Of a stretch of 64,000 bases of DNA, positions 20,546-28,706 are shown piece after piece. How positions within the stretch are numbered: position 1 is the first letter of the stretch; the number at the start of each line of letters is the position of its first letter. Source of the stretch: Candidatus Aalborgicola danicus. Lineage in GTDB: Bacteria; Pseudomonadota; Gammaproteobacteria; Burkholderiales; Burkholderiaceae_C. A program made the translations under genes and the position numbers. A model generated the notes under the pieces. The model did no database searches, was not told the origin of the DNA, and worked only from the letters and a program-made list of their open reading frames with translations. The stretch covers positions 248,001-312,000 of the forward strand of contig JADJBC010000044.1 in assembly GCA_016703945.1 (NCBI GenBank), written 5' to 3'.

Positions 20546-21222
20546 CACGGTTGCAGTTTGGCCTCTTCAATCAGCACTTTGTAGACATAACCCGCGCCAA
20601 AGTCCTTGTCGACCCGCACCACGCCGGACACGGTCACCACATCGCCCACCTGAGCCTGTGCGGACGAGGTCACCAAAATATCGTTGCTGTTGTCACTGGC
20701 CGAACCCGATCCGTCGCGCAAATGGATCCAGTTCTTGCCCATGATTTGCGGGCTGAACTTGACGACCTTGCCGCGCACCTGAACCTGCTGGTCCTTCAGC
20801 TGGGCGCCCTTGGTCACCACTTCGGCCACAGTACGCGCGTTGGCTCCGGTGGCTTTGGGCACCTGGATGGGAGCGGTGTCAACTACCTTGGCCACACCCG
20901 CATGGGGGTCAGACGTGTTCTTGGCGCTGCCTGCCAGCGTGCCAAAAACAATCGTCGGAAAGGTCTTCTTCAGCGATTTGCTCTCGAAATTTTTCATGAC
21001 CATGGTGTTTTCAATCGCAACCGTGGCGCCTTTCTTCAAAGGCGCCTTACCGACCGCCGCCCAGGTCTCCCCTTCTGGGGTCTTTAAACGGACATAGGTG
21101 TAGCCGTCAACGTCCTGGGTTTCCAGAACGACGCCGGAAAGCTTAGCCGCCCAGACCGTCGATGTCAGGGATGCAAGGACCAATAGGCGAGCGACGGTCA
21201 GGGGTTTCGGCAGGTATTTCAT
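20545..21222 (-). CDS. exported OB-fold protein
   Basis: 225 aa with a signal peptide (MKYLPKPLTVARLLVLASLTSTVWA, cleavage after about residue 25). The central part is Lys/Val-rich (KLSGVVLETQDVDGYTYVRLKTPEGETWAA). The C-terminal part (VTKGAQLKDQQVQVRGKVVKFSPQIMGKNWIHLRDGSG...VGDVVTVSGVV) is an OB-fold of the tRNA_anti/NrfJ-like type. Related exported proteins in metal- or nitrite-respiring bacteria are annotated as DNA-binding NrfJ-like; the true role is unknown. It stands alone, with a repeat directly after its stop. Confidence 0.7.
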   Translation of the reverse strand: MKYLPKPLTVARLLVLASLTSTVWAAKLSGVVLETQDVDGYTYVRLKTPEGETWAAVGKAPLKKGATVAIENTMVMKNFESKSLKKTFPTIVFGTLAGSAKNTSDPHAGVAKVVDTAPIQVPKATGANARTVAEVVTKGAQLKDQQVQVRGKVVKFSPQIMGKNWIHLRDGSGSASDNSNDILVTSSAQAQVGDVVTVSGVVRVDKDFGAGYVYKVLIEEAKLQP

Positions 21223-21297
21223 GAGTCGGGTTCTCCGTGGATAGTGTGTTCAGCATAACGGCAGCCATGTGGTCACCGTTTGATCCAGGCCAGAGGA

Positions 21298-22302
21298 TCA
21301 GAAGTTTTCAGTATCCACTTCACTATTGGACTGTACGTTGTAGCGCGAACCCACCACCGTCTTCTGGTTGATCAATGCGTCCAGCCTGTCCATGGTGGCT
21401 GCGTCAATCGTCACATTGACCGCCTCCAAGTCTTCGGTCAGGTGTGACAGGCTGGTGGTTCCGGGGATGGGAATGATGTGTTCGCCCCGGTGCAGTAGCC
21501 AGGCAATGGCCAACTGCGCGGGCGTGCAACCCACGTCCTGGGCCACTTGCAGGTAGGCGGGTAGCAGTTGGAGGTTGGCGGCGTAGTTGTCGGGCGCAAA
21601 GCGTGGCATGGCGCGACGAATGTCCTTGGGGTCCAACGTGGTCACTTCGGTCAGCGTGTTGCACAGAAAGCCGCGCGCCACCGGGCTGAAAGCGACAAAA
21701 GCCACGCCCAGTTCCTTGCAGGCATCCAGCACGGCAATCTCGGGATTGCGCGTCCACAGCGAATACTCGGTTTGCAAGGCGGCAATCGGGTGCTCGGCAT
21801 GTGCACGGCGCAGTGTGGCGGCTGACACTTCAGACAGGCCAATGCTGCGGATATAGCCCTTTCGCACCAGCTCGCCCAGAGCGCCCACGCTCTCTTCGAC
21901 CGGCACAGTCTTGTCCCAGCGGTGCAGGTAATACAGGTCAATCACATCGGTCTGCAGGCGGCGCAGGCTGTCTTCACAGGTCTTTCGCAGCGACGCGGGG
22001 CGGCCATCGATCACGCGCACCAGTTTGCCGTCGCCATTCACATCTACGCCCTGCATGCCGCACTTGCTGGCCAGCGTGATTTTTTGGCGGTGTGGCTTCA
22101 AGACCCTGCCCAGCAGCGTCTCGTTGGCGCCAAAGCCATAGAGCGTGGCCGTGTCAAACAGCGTGACACCCGCATCCAGCGCGGACAACAGCACGCGCTC
22201 GCCCTGCTCGGCGGACACCGGTGTGCCGTAGGCGTGGCTGAGGTTCATGCAGCCCAGGCCGATGGCGGAGACTTGGAAGGGGCCTAGGGTGCGGTGGTGC
22301 AT
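21298..22302 (-). CDS. aldo/keto reductase
   Basis: 334 aa, NADPH-dependent reductase of the AKR superfamily. FQVSAIGLGCMNLSHAYG opens the barrel, LFDTATLYGFGANETLLGR carries the catalytic Asp/Tyr pair, DLYYLHRWD holds the catalytic His region, and IPIPGTTSLSHLTEDLEAVNV is the cofactor loop. The ATG at 22302 gives the usual N-terminus; a TTG 30 bp upstream is possible. It resembles the YhdN/Tas-like subgroup. No neighbour suggests a substrate. Confidence 0.85.
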   Translation of the reverse strand: MHHRTLGPFQVSAIGLGCMNLSHAYGTPVSAEQGERVLLSALDAGVTLFDTATLYGFGANETLLGRVLKPHRQKITLASKCGMQGVDVNGDGKLVRVIDGRPASLRKTCEDSLRRLQTDVIDLYYLHRWDKTVPVEESVGALGELVRKGYIRSIGLSEVSAATLRRAHAEHPIAALQTEYSLWTRNPEIAVLDACKELGVAFVAFSPVARGFLCNTLTEVTTLDPKDIRRAMPRFAPDNYAANLQLLPAYLQVAQDVGCTPAQLAIAWLLHRGEHIIPIPGTTSLSHLTEDLEAVNVTIDAATMDRLDALINQKTVVGSRYNVQSNSEVDTENF

Positions 22303-22353
22303 GCCGGTGGGTGTGGTTTCAAGAAGAGTCAAGTTTAGGATGAAAAAATCAGC

Positions 22354-23652
22354 TTATCGGCGTTCCTGCAATGTCTGAATGTGCGCGAGGATGTCCCGGG
22401 GAACATTGGGGTCAAGCTCCCGCAATGCGGGCATGGTGTCATCAGGATGTCCATTCAGCATGTTGTGCAGGCTGTGCCAAGGGTCGCCACGTGAAACCTT
22501 GCCCAAGTGGCGTTTGGCAACAAAGTACCCATCAAGCCCATGGCAGTTGGCACACATGGTGCGGTAGAGAGGCTGGCCTTTGCTTGCATCGCCGCGGGAT
22601 AGTCCATTCTTCGGGTCGATCACGGTGTCCATGTCGACCTGCCCGTAACTGACAAAATTGGCCAGGTCTTGCAGGTCGCGATGTTTCAAAACCGCGCTGA
22701 AGCGGTGGGACGGGCCGCGCAAGACCGCTAAGGACTTGGACGGGTCGGTACCTACCATTGCGCGGATGCCCACGATGCCAGTGACATGGCTTCCTTTGGC
22801 ATATTGCCCTTGATTTCCCTTGTAGTCCCAGCCGTGGCACTCCTTGCAGCGCCAGGTTTCATTCGCCGCGTTAGCAAAAGAGGCGTTCGGCGGGTAGGCA
22901 GGGTGTGCCAGAGCCTGGCGCTGCCCGCCTGTATGCGCCTGCCAATCGTCGTATAACCGCCCGCCGTTGGCCACGGAGGCCACCAAGTCGAGACCGCGCA
23001 ATGTCTGCAGGTAGGCCAGCATGTTGACGGCGGTTTCTTCACCCAGCGTGCGCAAGGCAGGCATGTTGCCACCGGGATGGCCGTTGAGCGAAACGTGCAG
23101 CATTTCCGCAGGCCGCTGGCGGGCAGAGTCACCAAGGGGTGCGATCTCACGCAGGCGGTCACCTTCCATACCATGACAGACAGCACACACGGTGGCAAAC
23201 ACTTTGTGAGCTGTCGTCTGGCCTGGTTTGACATTCCGGGCCTGGCCCACCAAACGGTTCATGTCGGTCTGACCACTGGAAACAAAGTTGGCGAGGTCAA
23301 TGCGGTCATGCTCGTCCAGCAACTCTTCGTAACCATGGTTGGCATCTTTGAGCAGCGTGGCAAACGCTGCCGCATTTGCTTTTTGATAACCTTGAATTCC
23401 TTTCAACCCATGTTTGCCTTTGTAGTCCCAACCGTGGCACTCCACACAGCGCCAGGTGTCTGGGGCCGCCACGCGCAAGGATTTGTTCTTGAAAGCAGGG
23501 TTGGTCTGGTTTGGTGCTCGGGCTTTGGTCTCGGCAATCCAGTTGTCGTAGAGACGGCCACCCCGCACCACCGAGGCCGGGTCGTTGGCCATGGCCGACA
23601 GTGTTGAAGCAGCCAGCAAGATCATCAAGGTGGTCAGCAACGAGCGTTTCAT
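22354..23652 (-). CDS. exported tetraheme c-type cytochrome made of two tandem diheme units
   Basis: 432 aa with a signal peptide cleaved after about residue 22. There are four CxxCH haem sites, at residues 69-73, 156-160, 269-273 and 367-371. The protein is an internal duplication with a period of about 200 residues: each half has GGRLYD(N/D)W, TWRCxECHGWDYKG, LANFVSxGQxDM, a second haem, and NGHPxxxMPALR. ATG 23652 gives the signal peptide; the longer frame does not. It should be a periplasmic electron carrier. A perfect FNR-type box at 23762 lies upstream, which suggests expression at low oxygen. The partner enzyme is not obvious. Confidence 0.8.
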   Translation of the reverse strand: MKRSLLTTLMILLAASTLSAMANDPASVVRGGRLYDNWIAETKARAPNQTNPAFKNKSLRVAAPDTWRCVECHGWDYKGKHGLKGIQGYQKANAAAFATLLKDANHGYEELLDEHDRIDLANFVSSGQTDMNRLVGQARNVKPGQTTAHKVFATVCAVCHGMEGDRLREIAPLGDSARQRPAEMLHVSLNGHPGGNMPALRTLGEETAVNMLAYLQTLRGLDLVASVANGGRLYDDWQAHTGGQRQALAHPAYPPNASFANAANETWRCKECHGWDYKGNQGQYAKGSHVTGIVGIRAMVGTDPSKSLAVLRGPSHRFSAVLKHRDLQDLANFVSYGQVDMDTVIDPKNGLSRGDASKGQPLYRTMCANCHGLDGYFVAKRHLGKVSRGDPWHSLHNMLNGHPDDTMPALRELDPNVPRDILAHIQTLQERR

Positions 23653-23761
23653 GGTTTGTCTCCGTTGAACGCGGGCAGGCGTTGTGCGGACCATTCTAGA
23701 TTTTTGAGCTTCACTCGTTCGGCATATTCGCGGCGTTCAACCCCGGTGCACCAATGATCAT

Positions 23762-23775
23762 TTGATAAAAATCAA
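23762..23775. promoter_or_regulatory. FNR/ANR box TTGAT-N4-ATCAA
   Basis: TTGAT-AAAA-ATCAA is an exact match to the FNR/ANR consensus palindrome. It lies in the divergent gap between the tetraheme cytochrome (start 23652) and creA (start 23855), centred about 116 bp and 86 bp from those starts. Oxygen-responsive activation of the cytochrome gene is the likely role; the direction of control is inferred. Confidence 0.7.
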
Positions 23776-23854
23776 TCTTTTGCGGATGCCTTTATTGGAG
23801 ACGCGAAGTACTGCGTCTTGTAGTGCCCGACTTGAAAGCACCTACATTAGGCTC

Positions 23855-24325
23855 ATGAAACTCAACACGCTCATTGCCTTGGTTCTTTCCATCCCGTTCG
23901 CATCCGCCGCCAGCGCGCAGCAAATCGGCGAAGTGGACACCGCATTCAAGCTCATAGGCCCTGACCACAAAATTGTGGTTGAGGCCTTTGATGATCCCAA
24001 GGTCGCAGGCATTACCTGCTACGTGTCCCGCTCCAAGGCGGGCGGCCTGACGGGAGCGCTGGGGCTGGCCACGGAAAAGTCGGAGTCTTCCATTGCCTGC
24101 AGGCAGGTCGGCCCTATCTCGTCCACCGTGCCCATCCCCAGGAGCGAAGAGGTCTTCAGCGAAAGCCGTTCCATCCTGTTCAAGAAGATGCGCATTGTGC
24201 GCATGGTGGACCCGGCGCGGCAGGTGCTGCTGTACCTCACCTACTCGGACAAGTTAATTGACGGCTCGCCAAAAAACAGCCTGACGGCAGTGCCTTTGAA
24301 CGGCGCCAAATTGCAATTCAAATAG
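23855..24325 (+). CDS. creA: CreA family periplasmic protein
   Basis: 156 aa with a signal peptide (MKLNTLIALVLSIPFASAASA). The mature protein has IGEVDTAFKLIGPDHKIVVEAFDDPKV and GITCYVSRSKAGGLTG, the conserved CreA opening, and SSIACRQVGPI. CreA is a conserved periplasmic protein of unknown function. The ATG at 23855 is chosen for its signal peptide; the longer frame starts in the intergenic region. It overlaps the convergent HAD gene by 8 bp. Confidence 0.85.
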   Translation: MKLNTLIALVLSIPFASAASAQQIGEVDTAFKLIGPDHKIVVEAFDDPKVAGITCYVSRSKAGGLTGALGLATEKSESSIACRQVGPISSTVPIPRSEEVFSESRSILFKKMRIVRMVDPARQVLLYLTYSDKLIDGSPKNSLTAVPLNGAKLQFK

Positions 24326-25040
24326 ACAGTGGCCCCCCATTCGCCAATTCGCCGATGGCATTTGCGAGCTCGTCAAACCGGTCGAAAACAAAATCACATG
24401 CGGCATGGGGCGTTGGGTCAGGCGGTCCCTCTTTTCCCCACTCGTCAGGTCGACGGACAAACGCGGTTTGGTAGCCGCAGGCCCTGGCGGCATTGAGGTC
24501 GAAGTTGTGGCAGGCGACCATCAGGATGTCGGATGCTTCCACCGCCAACCACTTTGACGCCTGTTGATAGGCCCGTGGATCTGGTTTGTAAAAGCCGATC
24601 GCCTCACAGGAAATAACGGCGTCCCAGCAGATGCCATTGCGCCGCGACACGTCCACCACCAGCGACAGCGGCAACATCGTGAAAGAGACCACCGGACAAT
24701 GCGCCCTGATCTCGCGCAGGGAACCGGCAAAGTCTCCCCACGCTTCCAGCTTGTGCCACGCTGCGGCGATCAGTTTTCGATCCGCGTCCTTAAACATCGA
24801 CAAACCATTGGACTTGAAGACCTCTTCCAACACCGCATAGTGAACGTCGTCCATGTTGAATGCGGGTTGTTTTTGTCCGACGATGCCCTTCATGGCGAGG
24901 CGTCGATAACCATTGGCAATCGTTGCCCAGTCCCTCTGCACTCCATAGGTTGCCCCGACGGCGGCGAAGGCGTCCCTGATACCTGAATGCCAATCCAGGA
25001 CCGTGCCTCCGGTATCAAAGGCAATGGCTTTGAGCTTCAT
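24318..25040 (-). CDS. HAD-like hydrolase (haloacid dehalogenase type)
   Basis: 240 aa. Motif I is AFDTGGTVLDWHSG, with Gly at the position that is Asp in phosphatases, as in L-2-haloacid dehalogenases. Motif II is around VVSFTMLPLS, motif III Lys is in EAIGFYKPDPRAY, and motif IV is ILMVACHNFDLNAARACGYQTAFVRRP. The fold and length fit 2-haloacid dehalogenase type II relatives; the substrate is unknown. ATG 25040 starts directly at the first beta-strand. It overlaps the convergent creA by 8 bp. Confidence 0.8.
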   Translation of the reverse strand: MKLKAIAFDTGGTVLDWHSGIRDAFAAVGATYGVQRDWATIANGYRRLAMKGIVGQKQPAFNMDDVHYAVLEEVFKSNGLSMFKDADRKLIAAAWHKLEAWGDFAGSLREIRAHCPVVSFTMLPLSLVVDVSRRNGICWDAVISCEAIGFYKPDPRAYQQASKWLAVEASDILMVACHNFDLNAARACGYQTAFVRRPDEWGKEGPPDPTPHAACDFVFDRFDELANAIGELANGGPLSI

Positions 25041-25240
25041 TTGAAATCCTCGCAATGGGACACATTGAAATACGCCGAGCCGGTACCAATCAAAACCGGT
25101 GTGGTCCATTTTGTGAGACATGCGCAGGGCCGTCAACCCAGAGCCCAGCACACGCCTTCAGCGCCAGCACGTCCCGGAGGCACCCTTTGACCTAGCTGCA
25201 GCGCGATACGGGTCCGGTGTTGCGAACTTGACGTAGAGCG

Positions 25241-26194
25241 CTAGATCTCGGACAGTTTTTTGAGTTGCTCCAGCGTGACATGCAGGGCCGGCGTTTGAGC
25301 CCACTCCTGCATCAGAAAATCCACCGTCACCCGCACCCGCGGAGCCACCAAAGCCCGGTGCGGGTATTGCAGTGCCATGCTGCGCTTGCCGCTTTGGTGC
25401 TGGCGGGCCAGCACCACGAGGAGCCGACCTTGCTGCAAGTCCTGCCACGCATGGTGCAAACCCACTTGGGCGATGCCCATGCCGTTCACCGCAGCTTCTA
25501 CCGCTGCCAGGGGCTCCGAGACCATCAGCGCGCAGGGGGTGGGCAGGCGCTCTACCGTGGTGCCACGCTCGGAAAAGCTCCAGGGCGACGTGGTTCCGTT
25601 GAGAAAGCGCAACGCTATCAGACGGTGCTGCGCCAGGTCTTGCACACGCCTGGGATTGCCACATTGCGCAAGGTATTCGGGCGAGGCCACCAGCACGGTG
25701 TGCAGGTCGCAGATGTGGCGCGACACCAGGCTGGAGTCTTCCAGCGTGCCACCGCGCACGGCCAGGTCAAAGCCGTCGCGCACGATGTCCACCCGGCGGT
25801 CATCAAACTCCACCTCCAGCACCAGCGCGGGGTGCTGTTGGGCCAGGCGGGGCAACAAGGGCATGACGAAGCGGTGCCCAAAGGCATGGCTGGTGGAGAT
25901 GCGCACCCGTCCACTGGGTTCGGCGCGCTGGGCGGCCACGGTGTCGATGGCGGCGTCCAGCGCGTCGATGGCTTCGCGGGCGCCCTGCAAAAAGGCTTGG
26001 CCCTCGGTGGTGAGTTGCAGTGAGCGGGTGCTGCGGTTCATCAGCCGCACGCCCAGCGCGCCCTCCAACCCCGCCACGTTCTTGCCCACGGCTGCGGCGC
26101 TGATGCCCAGCATGCGGGCGGCAGCGGCAAAGCTGCCGCGGTCCGCCGCTTGCACAAACGACAGCATGGCTCTTACGCGTTGGGTGGCATCCAT
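25241..26194 (-). CDS. LysR family transcriptional regulator
   Basis: 317 aa, normal LTTR length. The N-terminal HTH is clear (MLSFVQAADRGSFAAAARMLGISAAAVGKNVAGLEGALGVRLMNRSTRSLQLT, residues about 10-62); a substrate-binding domain follows (GRVRISTSHAFGHRFVMPLLPRL). It belongs to the subgroup that controls divergent oxidoreductase genes. It is divergent from the NADP-dependent reductase gene at 26321, with an inverted repeat between them. The effector is unknown. Confidence 0.9.
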   Translation of the reverse strand: MDATQRVRAMLSFVQAADRGSFAAAARMLGISAAAVGKNVAGLEGALGVRLMNRSTRSLQLTTEGQAFLQGAREAIDALDAAIDTVAAQRAEPSGRVRISTSHAFGHRFVMPLLPRLAQQHPALVLEVEFDDRRVDIVRDGFDLAVRGGTLEDSSLVSRHICDLHTVLVASPEYLAQCGNPRRVQDLAQHRLIALRFLNGTTSPWSFSERGTTVERLPTPCALMVSEPLAAVEAAVNGMGIAQVGLHHAWQDLQQGRLLVVLARQHQSGKRSMALQYPHRALVAPRVRVTVDFLMQEWAQTPALHVTLEQLKKLSEI

Positions 26195-26216
26195 GCGGCA
26201 TTCTAAACCTCAGGTT

Positions 26217-26246
26217 GTGAATGTACCCACCTTGTGCCGCATTCAC
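26217..26246. promoter_or_regulatory. inverted repeat in the LysR-reductase divergent region
   Basis: GTGAATG (26217-26223) and CATTCAC (26240-26246) form perfect 7-bp arms with a 16-bp spacer, in the 126 bp gap between the LysR gene and its divergent neighbour. The size and position fit an LTTR binding site. Confidence 0.5.
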
Positions 26247-26320
26247 TTTGTGGATGGATGTCTCCACAATTCAAGCCGTTCAGTCACCCATTTCAATTAC
26301 TTTTCAAGAAGGAAATCACC

Positions 26321-26986
26321 ATGTCCAACGCAAACAATCCAACCGTCGCCATTCTGGGTAATGGCGTTGTCGGGGTGGCCCTGGCCAAGGGTTTCTCGGC
26401 GCAGGGCTACCAGGTTGTCTTTGGCACCCGCGATGCCAACAGCGCCAAGACCACCGAAGCCATGGCCGCCGTGCCCGGCGCGCGCGCAGCCACCTTTGCC
26501 GATGCGGCCCGTGCGGGGCAACTCGCGGTGCTGGCCCTGCCCTGGACGGGGCTGGAGGCGGGCATCGAGGCTGCGGGGGCAGACAATTTGGCCGGCAAGC
26601 TGGTCATAGACCCGAGCAATCCGCTGGACTTTTCCACCGGAGCGCCCACGCTGGCCATCGGGCACACCGACTCAGCGGGCGAGTTGGTGCAGCGCCTCTT
26701 GCCGAAAGCCAGCGTGGTCAAGGCCTTCAACACCATCACGGCCAGTCACATGGTGAACCCCACATTGGTCGACGGCACCCCCGACATGTGGATTGCCGGT
26801 AACGACGACGCAGCCAAGGCCCAGGTGGCCGCGCTGCTACGTGCCTTTGGCTGGCGTGCTCCCATCGACATGGGCGACATCACGGCCAGCCGCTTGCTGG
26901 AGCCCTTGGCCATGCTGTGGATCAGCTACGGTGTTCGCAACAACCATTGGACCCATGGCTTTAGCCTGCTGGGGCAAAAGACCTAG
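26321..26986 (+). CDS. NADPH-dependent F420 reductase-like oxidoreductase
   Basis: 221 aa. VAILGNGVVGVALAKGFSAQGYQVVFGTRD is a Rossmann opening with a GxGxxG variant and Arg for the 2'-phosphate of NADP. The middle contains AVLALPWTGLEAGIEAAG, DPSNPLDF, VKAFNTITASHMVNP and GDITASRLLEPLAMLWI, typical of the Npd/F420-reductase-like family that beta-proteobacteria use with other substrates. AAGGAAAT lies 7 bp ahead of ATG 26321. The neighbouring LysR protein is its probable regulator. Confidence 0.83.
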   Translation: MSNANNPTVAILGNGVVGVALAKGFSAQGYQVVFGTRDANSAKTTEAMAAVPGARAATFADAARAGQLAVLALPWTGLEAGIEAAGADNLAGKLVIDPSNPLDFSTGAPTLAIGHTDSAGELVQRLLPKASVVKAFNTITASHMVNPTLVDGTPDMWIAGNDDAAKAQVAALLRAFGWRAPIDMGDITASRLLEPLAMLWISYGVRNNHWTHGFSLLGQKT

Positions 26987-27059
26987 TCGACGAAGAGCGC
27001 TCTGCGGTCAGTCTGAGTGTTGCGCGACCAAGCCTGAATGAGAAACCGACCCCAAACTA

Positions 27060-27563
27060 TCAATACTTGGCTTTGATTCTTCTCAATTGTTCCAGCGAGA
27101 CGGGAGGCATATCGCCACGTTGACCGATGCCATTCAGGTCCCATTCGTTGCCTTCACCAACTACCCAAGCCTTGATGACTTTCAAGTTGGCTGCACACTC
27201 AGCGTTGTTGTCCTTGTTGTCCTTTTCACACAGGTACTTGTACATATTGCCCGGTTTGCCCTTGGCAAATGGATTGGTACCGTCATCCAGACGGCGCATC
27301 AAGGCGCCCGTCGAGTTGCCATTCACCAATTGCAAAAGATGCTCATAGGTATCCGAGAGCGGCCCCACCTTTTCCTTTTTCGCGTAGCGTTCTTCGTCCA
27401 GTTTGAATTCCGCCATAGAGGGTGAGCCAGCCGCCGCAGAATGGCACTCCGCACAGTACTTTTTGAACATGGGCGCAATATCTTTGCGATAGGTCACGTC
27501 AGCCGCCATCACTGGCAAGGCGATGGCTGCAATGGCAACAGAAGCTAGCATTTTCAGTTTCAT
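27060..27563 (-). CDS. exported monohaem c-type cytochrome-like protein
   Basis: 167 aa with a signal peptide (MKLKMLASVAIAAIALPVMA). One haem site, CAECH at residues 37-41, follows VTYRKDIAPMFKKY, an arrangement seen in planctomycete-type and metal-reducer cytochromes. Two further Cys (CEKDNKDNNAEC) could form a disulfide. It is the last gene of a three-cytochrome operon (with 27590 and 28207) and may be the terminal or extracytoplasmic carrier. No exact family name is recognised. Confidence 0.75.
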   Translation of the reverse strand: MKLKMLASVAIAAIALPVMAADVTYRKDIAPMFKKYCAECHSAAAGSPSMAEFKLDEERYAKKEKVGPLSDTYEHLLQLVNGNSTGALMRRLDDGTNPFAKGKPGNMYKYLCEKDNKDNNAECAANLKVIKAWVVGEGNEWDLNGIGQRGDMPPVSLEQLRRIKAKY

Positions 27564-27589
27564 TTTGACTCCTCTTTAAAAAACAGACT

Positions 27590-28180
27590 TCACGGCTTGG
27601 CAGCCGCCTCTCCAAACAATTCAGCGGGTCCAGGGCCTTCGGGCTCTTTGTGCGCAATCGCGAAATGGCACTCGATGCATGTCTTTCCTTCGGCCTTGCC
27701 CTTGGCGTGGCGCACTTTGGCTTTGGGTGATTGCAGATCCACACTCATCTTGTCTTCGCGGTGGCAGCTGCGACACTCGTGTGAGTCGGTGGCTTTCATC
27801 TCTCTCCACACGCGTTGCGCCATCACAGCGCGCTTGGCTTCAAATTTCTCGGGGGTATCAATCGAGGGAGAGATGTAGGTGTAATACAAATCTTTGGTGG
27901 CCTTGATCTTGGCCAGTATCAGAGGGCCGGGTTCATGGGGTACGTGGCAATCGGTGCATATCGCGCGCACCCCCGTGCGGTTGGTGTCGTGAATCGTGCC
28001 TTTGTACTCGGCGAAGTTATAAGACATTTCATGGCAACTGACGCAAAACTCTTCGGTGCTGGTGTGTGCCAACACATAGGCACCGGCGATACCCACGGAT
28101 ACCGAAAAAATGCCCAACCCGACTGCCAGCCCGAGCACCCACTTCCAATGCTTGAGCGCGTTCCCTAAAAAGGCTTTCAT
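27590..28180 (-). CDS. NapC/NirT family tetraheme quinol dehydrogenase
   Basis: 196 aa. One N-terminal membrane anchor (about residues 13-38) is followed by four CxxCH sites at 46-50, 75-79, 136-140 and 168-172, which is the NapC/NirT/NrfH/CymA plan. It should take electrons from the membrane quinol pool to periplasmic acceptors. The flanking genes encode two small c-type cytochromes, but no nitrate, nitrite or TMAO reductase is encoded nearby, so the acceptor is open. Spacing to both neighbours is under 30 bp. Confidence 0.88.
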   Translation of the reverse strand: MKAFLGNALKHWKWVLGLAVGLGIFSVSVGIAGAYVLAHTSTEEFCVSCHEMSYNFAEYKGTIHDTNRTGVRAICTDCHVPHEPGPLILAKIKATKDLYYTYISPSIDTPEKFEAKRAVMAQRVWREMKATDSHECRSCHREDKMSVDLQSPKAKVRHAKGKAEGKTCIECHFAIAHKEPEGPGPAELFGEAAAKP

Positions 28181-28206
28181 ACAGGTTGCCCTGGAGGCTA
28201 GGCCAA

Positions 28207-28557
28207 CTAACGCGACAGGATGTAACGCGCCACGTTTTTAATGGCGGCCTCATCCTTTGACTTGATCTTGACGTGTTCTTCCTTGACGCCATCAATCTCA
28301 ACGGTGGGTGCTGATGTCATGTGTGTAAACAGCTTGGCTTCACCATCGGCCTTGCCCTTGTACTTGGCCGCCGTCTTCTTGTACGCGGGGCCGTCTTTCT
28401 GCTTGTCCACCGAATGGCACTTACCGCATTTGCTTTCTTCCAGCAACTTTTCTGCTGCCGCCACATCGGTGGACTGGGAATGCGCAGCAAACCCGGCACT
28501 GACCAACCCGACAACGATAGCAGTACGCAAAAGACGGGGAAAGTGAACTGGTCTCAT
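28207..28557 (-). CDS. class I c-type cytochrome
   Basis: 116 aa: a signal peptide (cleavage near AAHS, residues 24-27), then one haem site, CGKCH at residues 44-48, and a Lys-rich body (KKTAAKYKGKADGEAK) ending IKNVARYILSR. It resembles short cytochrome c551/c5-like carriers. ATG 28557 has AGGAA 6 bp upstream; the frame extends to a TTG with no further sense. It is the first gene of the cytochrome operon, about 90 bp downstream of a TTGAC-N4-GTCAA palindrome. Confidence 0.85.
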   Translation of the reverse strand: MRPVHFPRLLRTAIVVGLVSAGFAAHSQSTDVAAAEKLLEESKCGKCHSVDKQKDGPAYKKTAAKYKGKADGEAKLFTHMTSAPTVEIDGVKEEHVKIKSKDEAAIKNVARYILSR

Positions 28558-28641
28558 AGGGTTCCTATTCAATCAAGAGATGCTGGAGCTTAACGAAACC
28601 CATACTAAACCCCAAAGGGGAAGAACCCTCAACGCTTTGCT

Positions 28642-28655
28642 TGACTTTTGTCAAA
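28642..28655. promoter_or_regulatory. CRP/FNR-family palindrome TTGAC-N4-GTCAA
   Basis: TTGAC-TTTT-GTCAA is a perfect 14-bp palindrome of the FNR/FixK/DNR class. Its centre is about 91 bp upstream of the first cytochrome ATG (28557), leaving room for a class II promoter with a start site near 28607. It implies oxygen- or nitric-oxide-responsive control of the cytochrome operon (inference). Confidence 0.6.
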
Positions 28656-28706
28656 ACTCTCTGAATCAGCTTGACAGGTGTCAGTCCGGCAAAAACAGAA
28701 GATTGC

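Noticed and set aside
28601..28615. Short CCCC-AAA-GGGG hairpin as a terminator
   Set aside because: Stem of four pairs and no T-run; too weak.
28642..28655. TTGAC-TTTT-GTCAA as a bacteriophage or LexA-type operator
   Set aside because: Half-site, spacing and position before a cytochrome operon fit the CRP/FNR family better than LexA (CTGT-N8-ACAG).
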